Assembly: GCA_016195765.1 (NCBI GenBank)
Contig: JACPYZ010000046.1
Location: 1 to 7,494 of the forward strand
Length of the DNA stretch: 7,494 bases
From: Candidatus Curtissbacteria bacterium
GTDB taxonomy: Bacteria; Patescibacteriota; Microgenomatia; Curtissbacterales; GWA2-41-24
Reading direction: 5' to 3'
The notes beneath the pieces are model-generated. The model was not told the DNA's origin and did not search any database. It saw only the letters and a program-made list of their open reading frames with translations. The position numbers were made by a program, and so were the translations under genes. Shown piece by piece: positions 1 to 6,113 of the stretch; position 1 is the stretch's first letter; every line of letters begins with the position of its first letter.

Positions 1-314
1 AGATGCCTTGTAAACACTCCAAATTTCCCATAAGAGTCGATTTGCTTTGGCCAGCTTGCAGAAACTGTTATATCAAAATTTGCCTGGCCGGCAGGAATAT
101 TAGTTTCCGTCCCTTGGAAGCTAGGGTCTCTCAAAAGCTGCAAAACAGCCTCTTCACCGCCGCTTTCTGCAGACTGGTAAGCCATCTGTCCATCCTCCAC
201 CTTGGTAGTTGAGGTACTAGTTGATAGCAGCATCGTTATAGCTGCTGCAATAACTATAGAGGCCACGAGCATGAATATTATTACAATTAACATGATGCTT
301 CCTTTTTTGTTCAT
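1..314 (-). CDS. PilX-like pilus assembly protein (partial, C-terminus beyond window)
   Basis: The first 104 residues of a membrane-anchored minor pilin-like protein are present; the gene runs off the left edge. I translated it directly from an ATG at 314-312. It opens with MNKKGS, then an uninterrupted hydrophobic helix at about residues 7-30, then a stretch at 45-61 (AYQSAESGGEEAVLQLL) that matches the 'QAAEAGxExA' type motif after the helix in PilX-like and GspK-like proteins. Gly5 could be the -1 residue of a prepilin peptidase site, but position +5 would be Ile10, not the usual Glu, as in GspK-type subunits. The start lies 1 nt after the stop of the preceding pseudopilin gene, so translation is probably coupled. 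By analogy with PilX/GspK it would sit in the minor-pilin priming complex. Assignment to the broad family is fairly firm; the exact role is inferred. Confidence 0.8.
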   Translation of the reverse strand, partial: MNKKGSIMLIVIIFMLVASIVIAAAITMLLSTSTSTTKVEDGQMAYQSAESGGEEAVLQLLRDPSFQGTETNIPAGQANFDITVSASWPKQIDSYGKFGVFTRH

Positions 315-315
315 A

Positions 316-798
316 TCATTTTAATCCAACCGTCGTCTGGAACGTTCGAGTTTCTGGTCCTTTTTGGCTGGTTCCAACGCTTGTTAATGTAAACTTAACC
401 TGGACCGTATCTTTTGGAGCTGGGTCTAGGTGGGTAAAAGTTAAATTTGAGACTTTTGAGTTAGTGCTGTTTAAATTATCTGTGTTACCGGCCTCCGTAA
501 TTTGCAGATTGCCACTGCTTAAATCGTAAGTGTATGTGAAAAGATTGGTTGTAAGTGTTGTCCCGCTCTGGCCCGCTAAAGGTGCTGTAATACTCCCGGA
601 TCTGGAAACATCATAAGCAACCCTCGATAAAAGATATTGGCCGTCCATTTGGACACCTGAAGTAGATTCGGAATCCAAGCGGATGCCGGCAATTAAAACA
701 AAGATCTGAGTGATCGAGACCAAAAAAATGGCTGAAAGCCCCATATATAAGAGCATCTCTATCAGAGTAAAACCGGCTGCAAATTTTAGTTTTTTCAT
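316..798 (-). CDS. PilW/GspJ-like minor pseudopilin
   Basis: A 160-residue prepilin-like protein. The leader MKKLKFAAG is followed by FTLIE, so prepilin peptidase should cut after Gly9 and leave N-methylatable Phe10 at +1 with the conserved Glu14 at +5. A hydrophobic helix spans about residues 10-36. The rest (about 37-160) is a Ser/Thr-rich, beta-strand-type globular domain ending in FQTTVGLK. The region RLDSESTSGVQMDGQYLLSRVAYDVSRSGSI, where the helix continues into a tract with paired Arg/Asp, is typical of PilW/GspJ-type minor pilins. The ATG overlaps the stop of the upstream PilV-like gene in an ATGA tetranucleotide (795-798). There is no obvious Shine-Dalgarno, consistent with translational re-initiation. 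It likely joins the PilV-like and PilX-like subunits in a tip complex. The class III signal is directly visible; the PilW/GspJ subtype is less certain. Confidence 0.85.
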   Translation of the reverse strand: MKKLKFAAGFTLIEMLLYMGLSAIFLVSITQIFVLIAGIRLDSESTSGVQMDGQYLLSRVAYDVSRSGSITAPLAGQSGTTLTTNLFTYTYDLSSGNLQITEAGNTDNLNSTNSKVSNLTFTHLDPAPKDTVQVKFTLTSVGTSQKGPETRTFQTTVGLK

Positions 799-2795
799 GG
801 CGAATAGTTAATTGTCACGTCATTTATTACCGGTGTGGACGCCGAGCTCGAAGTTGTAAGATACCCACGGTAACGGAAACATTTGCCAGGGTTTTGATAA
901 CCTGAGGGATTAGTTCCAAAAGGGGTGGGATAACTTACTGAAATTGGAGTAAGTGTTGGTGCTCCCGTCAGGAAATAAGTTCCGGAGGTTTTGTCAGGGC
1001 CAACAAAACTATATGTAACACCGCTACATGATCCTGAAACAGCATCGGCTACCCCCAGCTGAAATTGCAAATCTGTGCCGGATGGTTTTATGTAGGTAAG
1101 ATCTACTCTATTAAACGCGGTCGATAGCGGGTTGGTGGCATTTGGATTTCCGAATGTTGAGGATTCATAAGTGCCGCTTGAAGGATAGCCGCCTGCTCCG
1201 CCAGGTCCGCCTTGCACTATCTGAAATTCAGCCGATGCATTATCGGTGATAATATATGAAAATACGTTCCCGCTTGCTTGGGTAACTCCTGACACAGCGT
1301 TTATGCTTGACACACCGGCAGGACTCATGCCTCCGCAATGCCTAGCGCTGCTTGCAGACGAAATATCAAAAACCTGGTATTGCTCACCACCGGATCCAAC
1401 AATTATTGCTCTGTTGCCTGTTGGTACAATGATCCCTTTGGGGCTCATACTATTTATGGCCTGGTAGCCGTAAATATTACTTGTATTGGCTAAATCGACT
1501 ATGAAGAAGTCATTCTTACCGGAAGTAAAACTGGTTATTAAATATGCATATTTTTCTGATGAATCCACAAATAAATCAACCGCCCCTTGGTTATTACCTA
1601 AGTTGATAGTACCGCTAACGCTCATGCTGGCGGGGTTTGAGACATTGACTACTTGCAGTTGTTTATTATTGCTTGATGTTGCAACATAAGCATGGGTACC
1701 GACCACAACTACCTTATTGCCAGTCCCTGCCAAGCCGACACTGCCAAGAAGAGGTCTTGCTCCTGTTTTTGAGCTGACATCAAAGCTGTAGAGGGTATTT
1801 CCTACTGTAGTAAAACCAGTGTTGCCGGAAACAAAAATGCTTGTTCCAGTACTGTTTTTTACATCAAAAAAACCTAAAAGTGACAGATCATTAGCATTTG
1901 CTATTTGGACCGTATGGTTTGGAGAGTTATTTTCATTAAAATATAGATATGTCCCGTCGGTAAACACGCCATAAGCTTTTGGTCCGGTAATAGCATTTGG
2001 ATTGGTGACAACAGGTGGCGTGGCATGGGATATGCTAATTTTATCAAGTGAATCCCCGGATGCGTTGTTACCCGTGGTTGTATACGCCAAGTCCTGAGAA
2101 GATAAAGAAACTGCAGATATGGAAATGGGGACACCACTGTGGGTGAGGTCATAGGTTGCAATCACGGATTTTTGTGGCTGGCACCAATCTCCGCCTGCTG
2201 GAACGTTTTTCAAAATTACTTTGCCGTCAGACGAGCCATTATTGCCCGAAGGCGACACAGCTTCAGTTGAGGTAAAAATGCTGCCTGTTTTTCCAAAATC
2301 ATTGACTGTGGTATCTGTAAAAAAGTTATTGTTGAAATACCGGGAGAGATAGACAGTTGTGCTTACTGACGAGGAAAAAGGAGTGCTCCAGGAAATAGTT
2401 ACATCCGCTTTTTTAATAGATGGATCCAACAATGTGCCGGAATTGGAAATCTGGTTACCTGTGCGATATAGATCGCTAATTGTTATGGTGCGATTAAAAC
2501 CATGTATAGTTTCTCCGCCTGCTGGCAAAGACCATTTCTGCGATCCTGAAACAGTGATGATTTGAGGGTGGTAAACCCCATTGGTTGAAACATTTACCCA
2601 GTCTGCGGTTCTGACAGCTTCTGCGGCTGTGACGCCCTCTTTCATGAGTTGAACTGCTTCAAGCCTTTGAATTTGCTGAGCCTTGCCTGATTTTGATGCC
2701 GCAACTCCTGTTATCAGCGCTGGGAGAAACATGGCCATTAAGCCAATAGCTATTAAAACTTCTATTAAAGTGGCACCCTTTTTTGATTTGTACAT
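795..2795 (-). CDS. Large PilV-like pseudopilin with LVIVD-like beta-propeller passenger
   Basis: A 666-residue prepilin, about four times the length of a normal minor pilin. The leader MYKSKKG is followed by ATLIE: predicted cleavage after Gly7, Glu12 at +5, hydrophobic helix about 8-33. Residues 34-155 look like the PilV/GspI-type domain (NRTITISDLYRTGN, then DVTISWSTP and VYLSRYF). From about 273 to 530 there are six imperfect units of 39-51 residues, each with a 'VxVxxxxAYV' type strand and then a hydrophobic strand ending in Asp/Asn plus an aliphatic residue: LYSFDV (335-340), LQVVNVSNP (380-388), FFIVDL (430-435), YQVFDI (473-478), with weaker copies near 296 and 524. This resembles LVIVD-repeat propellers. 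A Gly-rich linker (528-541) leads to a beta-rich C-terminal domain (542-666) ending NDVTINYSP. Cysteines are C205, C487, C590 and C639. It probably forms an adhesive or ligand-binding tip; the ligand is unknown. Confidence 0.85.
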   Translation of the reverse strand: MYKSKKGATLIEVLIAIGLMAMFLPALITGVAASKSGKAQQIQRLEAVQLMKEGVTAAEAVRTADWVNVSTNGVYHPQIITVSGSQKWSLPAGGETIHGFNRTITISDLYRTGNQISNSGTLLDPSIKKADVTISWSTPFSSSVSTTVYLSRYFNNNFFTDTTVNDFGKTGSIFTSTEAVSPSGNNGSSDGKVILKNVPAGGDWCQPQKSVIATYDLTHSGVPISISAVSLSSQDLAYTTTGNNASGDSLDKISISHATPPVVTNPNAITGPKAYGVFTDGTYLYFNENNSPNHTVQIANANDLSLLGFFDVKNSTGTSIFVSGNTGFTTVGNTLYSFDVSSKTGARPLLGSVGLAGTGNKVVVVGTHAYVATSSNNKQLQVVNVSNPASMSVSGTINLGNNQGAVDLFVDSSEKYAYLITSFTSGKNDFFIVDLANTSNIYGYQAINSMSPKGIIVPTGNRAIIVGSGGEQYQVFDISSASSARHCGGMSPAGVSSINAVSGVTQASGNVFSYIITDNASAEFQIVQGGPGGAGGYPSSGTYESSTFGNPNATNPLSTAFNRVDLTYIKPSGTDLQFQLGVADAVSGSCSGVTYSFVGPDKTSGTYFLTGAPTLTPISVSYPTPFGTNPSGYQNPGKCFRYRGYLTTSSSASTPVINDVTINYSP

Positions 2796-2796
2796 T

Positions 2797-3264
2797 TTAA
2801 TTTACGCCTGTGACTACCCCTAAACGGTTAACCGTAATTATTTTCTGGTTGCTTATATCGTTGGTTTGAAAACGGATTGTGTTGGCTCCAGAAGAAAACC
2901 CAACTACTGCGCCGCTAGTCTTATTAAAAACTAGTTCGGAACTGGAACTGGGCAATGTTGTGTTAATCGATGAGTTGTCCAAATTCACCGTAAAATTTGC
3001 AGGATCTCCTGCGCTATATGTTCCTTTGAAAAGGACATACGAACTACTTAAAAAGTGGATACCATAAATGTCACCACCATTATCACCGCTCATCGCTTTT
3101 ATCTGTTGGGAATTTAAATCTGTTAATAAAACATCAACAGCTGTACCCAGTGACGACTTAGATCGGATATTTAATAAATTAAGCGAAGTAAAACCTACAA
3201 AGATTGCAAAAATTCCCATAATGATAAGAAGTTCGACAATGCTGAATCCTTTTTGAGATTTCAT
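2797..3264 (-). CDS. GspH/FimT-like minor pseudopilin
   Basis: A 155-residue prepilin-like protein. I place the start at the ATG at 3264-3262, giving the leader MKSQKG then FSIVE: cleavage after Gly6, Phe7 at +1, Glu11 at +5, hydrophobic helix about 7-30. The frame is also open upstream to a TTG at 3288, but that would overlap pilC by 23 nt and add eight residues to a leader that is already the right length. The ATG lies 1 nt after the pilC stop. Downstream of the helix, VDVLLTDLNSQQIKAMSGDNGGDIYGIHF matches the layout of GspH/FimT proteins, where a helical 'L...L..AR..A' segment runs into a beta-rich domain. The C-terminal part (about 60-155) is Ser/Asn-rich beta strands ending NRLGVVTGVN. 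It lies 1 nt before the large PilV-like gene. It is most likely a minor or priming pseudopilin; it could instead be the major pilin, but GspH-like features make that less likely. Confidence 0.85.
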   Translation of the reverse strand: MKSQKGFSIVELLIIMGIFAIFVGFTSLNLLNIRSKSSLGTAVDVLLTDLNSQQIKAMSGDNGGDIYGIHFLSSSYVLFKGTYSAGDPANFTVNLDNSSINTTLPSSSSELVFNKTSGAVVGFSSGANTIRFQTNDISNQKIITVNRLGVVTGVN

Positions 3265-3265
3265 G

Positions 3266-4321
3266 TTATTTTGGCCCGATTTGACCAATTAGGGAGTAGA
3301 TCGGGCCAATAATGGAGAGCATGATTGCGCCAACGACAAGCCCAATTAAGAGCAAAAGTGCGGGTTCTAAAAGTGCAGTCACGGTTGCTAACTTTTTTTC
3401 AACCTGGTAATCCATATGCTCTGAGACATATTGCATTGATTCGCCGAGTGAGCCTGTCTTTTCTCCTGACTCAATCAATTTAATCATAATTTTAGGCACA
3501 ATTTTGCGGTATTTATTAAAACTTTCAGAAAGTTGTTTGCCTGAGGCAATCATATCGGATGCTTCCGCAATAATTTTGTGCACCTCTTTTTTGACTACTA
3601 CTTCTTTTGCAAGATCTAATGAGGTAACAATTGGCAATCCTGCATCCAAAAGAAGGGATAAGGCGCGCGAAAACCTGGCCCAGTCGATTTGGCGCACAAG
3701 TCCCGAGATTAATGGAATTGAGAAAAAAAACTTTGTCAGCCATTCCCTTTTTCTAAAGTATACGAAAGCAGATGCGGCCATAATTGCTCCCAAAATGCCG
3801 AGCACATAAATTAAATGGTACAAAACCGCGTTTGAAAAAAAGATTAAAATCTTTGTTGGTAGCGGCAAAGGAATTTTTAATGCTGTAAAAACAGTGGATA
3901 TTTTAGGTATCACAAAAGTTAAAATCACTAATATGACCAACAAAAAAACTACAAACACGATCACAGGATAAAGCGCCGCGCTGCGAATTTTATCATTAAA
4001 TTGAATCTCTTTATGTAAATTTGTTTGGATATCCTTTAGAGATGATTCCAGAGTCCCGGATTCTTCAGCCGCTTTAACCACACTCGTAGTCACTTTATCA
4101 AAAGCAGCCGGGAATTTAGCCATGGTCGAGGATATTGTTCTTCCCCCCGATATGTCTTCTTTAAGTGTATCTAAAAAGATTTTTAAGCCACCTTTTGCAT
4201 CTTCTGCCAATAGATCGACAACGCCCAATATAGGCAAGCCAGCAGTGAGCATTGTCCGCAGTTCCGCAAACATGTTTAGTTTATCGCTATTTTTTATCCT
4301 GACACGTTTTAAATTTTTCAT
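3266..4321 (-). CDS. pilC: Type IV pilus inner-membrane platform protein PilC (GspF family)
   Basis: A 351-residue GspF/PilC-family protein, the polytopic membrane platform that couples the PilB ATPase to pilin insertion or extraction. Two homologous GspF repeats are visible. The first covers about 15-138 (LRTMLTAGLPILGVVDLLAED, then VKAAEESGTLESSLKDI) and the second about 215-345 (FSRALSLLLDAGLPIVTSLDLAKE, then LIESGEKTGSLGESM). Both carry the family's 'AGLPI' and 'ESGxxxGxL' signatures. Predicted membrane helices are about 115-138, 168-188 and 318-345. The N-terminal cytoplasmic extension is short compared with proteobacterial PilC of about 400 residues. The ATG overlaps the pilB stop as ATGA (4318-4321), and a good Shine-Dalgarno GGAG (4327-4330) lies 5 nt upstream, inside the pilB coding end. 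Pairing with pilB makes the pilus assignment secure. GspF of a type II secretion system is the alternative, but no secretin or other T2SS gene is visible. Confidence 0.94.
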   Translation of the reverse strand: MKNLKRVRIKNSDKLNMFAELRTMLTAGLPILGVVDLLAEDAKGGLKIFLDTLKEDISGGRTISSTMAKFPAAFDKVTTSVVKAAEESGTLESSLKDIQTNLHKEIQFNDKIRSAALYPVIVFVVFLLVILVILTFVIPKISTVFTALKIPLPLPTKILIFFSNAVLYHLIYVLGILGAIMAASAFVYFRKREWLTKFFFSIPLISGLVRQIDWARFSRALSLLLDAGLPIVTSLDLAKEVVVKKEVHKIIAEASDMIASGKQLSESFNKYRKIVPKIMIKLIESGEKTGSLGESMQYVSEHMDYQVEKKLATVTALLEPALLLLIGLVVGAIMLSIIGPIYSLIGQIGPK

Positions 4322-5982
4322 ATTTGCTCCGATTTTGTGACCCTTAATACTTCCTCAGTTGTAGTAAGGCCCATACGCACCTTTACCAAACCATCTTCAA
4401 ACATGGTAGTCATACCCTCTTTTAATGCTAAATCCAAAATTTGGTCTGCGTCTGTGCCCTTGTTTAGCAACTGGCGCAATTTTTTCGTAACGGGCAGCAC
4501 CTCAAAAATACCGAGCCTACCCAAATAGCCGGTTTCATGGCAGGTCGCGCAGCCTGTACCTTTGTGGAGCTTGACTTTATTTGCTGTTCCAAAGATTTTT
4601 TTTATTAGGTTTTTGGAGATGTTTTTAGCTAAATCTTCTGAAGAAATTAAAACGGGGGTCTTGCACTGGTCACAGATTTTCCGAAGAAGTCTTTGGGCGA
4701 TAATGATATTGGCAGTAGATGATAAAAGCAGTTCCTCCACTCCCATATCGACCAGCCTCGGTAAAGCGCCGACGGCGTCACTGGTGTGTAGTGTAGAAAG
4801 CACCAAGTGGCCTGTTAAAGCTGCATTTACCGCAATGGCAGCGGTTTGGTTGTCACGTATTTCCCCCACAAAAATAATGTCCGGGTCCTGACGCAGGATT
4901 GAAGCTAAACCGTTGGCAAAAGTAAGGTTCGCTTTATTGTTTACCTGGATCTGGTTTACACCTTTAATACGGTATTCTACGGGGTCTTCAATGGTTGTGA
5001 CATTGCGATCGCGGTCATTTAGAATTTTAAGAAGTGCATAGATAGAAGTAGTTTTTCCGGAACCGGTTGGGCCAGTTGAAAGGATCATGCCGTATGGTTT
5101 GCCTAAAGAGTTCTGGATTTTTTTTAGGTCAGCGTCACTCAAACCTAAGCTGGAAAGATCATATTCCCTGGCTTTTGAGGTCAAAAGCCTTAAGGCAACT
5201 TTTTCTCCGTCTGCGACGGGGATAATAGAGACACGAATATCAAGAAGGTCATCTTCTAGAGAATAACGGATCTTACCGTCTTGGGGTTTCTGGTGTTCAT
5301 CGGTCTGGATCTTCGATAAAACTTTGATTCTGGTAATGACTCTTTGGTGAAGGTCTTTAGGCAAGGAGAGGGCATCATGAAGCATTCCATCTATACGGAA
5401 ACGAACCAAACTCTTATTTTCTTCCGGCTCTATGTGGATATCTGAGGCTCGGTCCCGGTACGCATAATTGATCAAAAGGTCAACAATTTTCGCAATCGGA
5501 GCCTCGAAACCAATAGTCTTGTCCTTCAAAATCGCATCAAGAGTCTTTTGAAGACTTTCTCTATAGTAGGGGAGGATTTTCTTAATCTCTTCTGGGGTGG
5601 TCAAGTATATTTTGACAGCCTGACCCGTTTTTTTGGAAATCATCACTGAAAGTTCTGCGTTTGAGGGATCACATAGTGCCAATCCGATGCCATCTTTATC
5701 CCGTTTGAACACAACGGCTTCTTGGCTATGAGCAACTTTTTCGGGCAAAATTCTTAGAAAATCCTCATTAATATCTGATTTTAAAAGACGCGTAAATGGT
5801 AATTTAAGCTCTTTGGCAATTTCACTATATAATTTTTCCCTCGGGATCAGCTCTCGATCAGCCAAAGTATCCATTAAGGACTGATCTTCTCTTTTCGAGG
5901 CAACTACTTCATTAAGTTTTTCTGAAGAGAGCAGTTTTTGCCTGGCTATTAGCTTTTGTAGATCATAGTCTGAAATTAACAT
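4318..5982 (-). CDS. pilB: Type IV pilus assembly ATPase PilB (GspE family)
   Basis: A 554-residue GspE/PilB secretion ATPase, close to the usual length. It hydrolyses ATP as a cytoplasmic hexamer to drive pilus extension through PilC. Residues about 1-140 form a GspE N-terminal-type domain (LLSSEKLNEVV, LPFTRLL, then ILPEKVAHSQEAVVF). The linker and N2 domain show the typical ASDIHIEPEENKSLVRFRIDG (179-199). The catalytic domain has Walker A GPTGSGKTT (304-312), Asp box IEDPVEY (331-337), Walker B DPDIIFVGEIRD (366-377, with Glu374) and His box GHLVLSTLHTSD (391-402). A tetracysteine zinc motif, C437-x2-C440 and C478-x2-C481, followed by GYLGRLGIFEVL, marks PilB/GspE rather than the retraction ATPase PilT. 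Start: ATG at 5982 with AAGGGG just upstream. This is the first gene of the pilus operon, directly downstream of candidate promoters. All catalytic elements appear intact. Confidence 0.97.
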   Translation of the reverse strand: MLISDYDLQKLIARQKLLSSEKLNEVVASKREDQSLMDTLADRELIPREKLYSEIAKELKLPFTRLLKSDINEDFLRILPEKVAHSQEAVVFKRDKDGIGLALCDPSNAELSVMISKKTGQAVKIYLTTPEEIKKILPYYRESLQKTLDAILKDKTIGFEAPIAKIVDLLINYAYRDRASDIHIEPEENKSLVRFRIDGMLHDALSLPKDLHQRVITRIKVLSKIQTDEHQKPQDGKIRYSLEDDLLDIRVSIIPVADGEKVALRLLTSKAREYDLSSLGLSDADLKKIQNSLGKPYGMILSTGPTGSGKTTSIYALLKILNDRDRNVTTIEDPVEYRIKGVNQIQVNNKANLTFANGLASILRQDPDIIFVGEIRDNQTAAIAVNAALTGHLVLSTLHTSDAVGALPRLVDMGVEELLLSSTANIIIAQRLLRKICDQCKTPVLISSEDLAKNISKNLIKKIFGTANKVKLHKGTGCATCHETGYLGRLGIFEVLPVTKKLRQLLNKGTDADQILDLALKEGMTTMFEDGLVKVRMGLTTTEEVLRVTKSEQI

Positions 5983-5986
5983 GCAA

Positions 5987-5992
5987 CCCCTT
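5987..5992 (-). promoter_or_regulatory. Ribosome binding site of pilB
   Basis: Minus-strand AAGGGG ends 4 nt before the pilB ATG; its AAGG core is 6 nt from the start. It is the best Shine-Dalgarno outside a coding region in the window and fixes the pilB start. It lies immediately downstream of the proximal -10 element, so only a transcript starting upstream of that element would contain it. Confidence 0.65.
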
Positions 5993-6022
5993 ATTATATC
6001 AAACTATATGTAATTATATCAA
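5993..6022 (-). promoter_or_regulatory. Candidate pilB-operon promoter, proximal
   Basis: On the minus strand, TTGATA (6022-6017; one mismatch to the sigma-70 consensus -35 TTGACA) is followed by an 18-nt spacer and a perfect extended -10, TGATATAAT (6001-5993, with TATAAT at 5998-5993). The expected start point, about 7 nt downstream, falls only some 4 nt from the pilB ATG, so this promoter would give an almost leaderless message lacking the AAGGGG site. The element match is seen directly; activity is inferred. Confidence 0.5.
6013..6021 (-). promoter_or_regulatory. Candidate pilB-operon promoter, distal extended -10
   Basis: A second perfect extended -10, TGATATAAT (minus strand), sits 20 bp upstream of the first. 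No good -35 is seen at 16-18 nt (AAGCTT or AAAGCT), so it would rely on the extended -10. A start about 7 nt downstream would give a leader of roughly 23 nt that includes the AAGGGG site, making it the more conventional promoter of the two for pilB. Confidence 0.5.
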
Positions 6023-6113
6023 AATTCTTAAGTAAAGCTTTAAAAGAGCTTGGGGAGGAAAGCAATTGCAGTATTGAGGTTAGTTTTTGTCGACAGCGAA
6101 TTGATGTTTGAAT

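Larger units (their letters stand above)
5993..6023. repeat. Two direct copies of an 11-bp motif, 20-bp period
   Basis: ATTATATCAAA (plus strand; TTTGATATAAT on minus) occurs exactly at 5993-6003 and 6013-6023. The 9 bp between the copies (CTATATGTA) are also AT-rich. The copies coincide with both candidate -10 elements, and the 20-bp spacing is about two helical turns, so the repeat could also be a paired protein-binding site. Confidence 0.7.

Noticed and set aside
3..212. Open frame on the plus strand at the left end
   Set aside because: It lies antisense to the PilX-like gene, has no family features, and the minus-strand translation gives a clear pilin-like protein.
1901..2161. Minus-strand open frame of 86 codons in another frame within the large pseudopilin gene, considered as a sign of frameshift
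   Set aside because: The main frame is open throughout and keeps the repeat pattern across this region, so no frameshift is needed.
3265..3288. Longer 163-residue form of the GspH-like pseudopilin starting at a TTG at 3288
   Set aside because: It overlaps pilC by 23 nt, uses a rare start, and adds eight residues before a leader that is already the standard prepilin length; the ATG at 3264 is 1 nt after the pilC stop.
3504..3809. Plus-strand open frame of 101 codons inside pilC
   Set aside because: It is a shadow of the conserved second half of PilC, with no plausible start signal or recognisable motif.
4318..5982. Reading the ATPase as GspE of a type II secretion system or as PilT
   Set aside because: PilT lacks the tetracysteine motif and long N-terminal domain seen here. 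No secretin or other secretion-specific gene accompanies it, and the minor pilins are of the T4P type.
6036..6052. Inverted repeat AAGCTTT-AAA-AGAGCTT as a terminator after the S53 gene
   Set aside because: In the minus-strand RNA the stem has a C-A mismatch, is AU-rich and short, and no U-run follows directly. Not enough to call a terminator.
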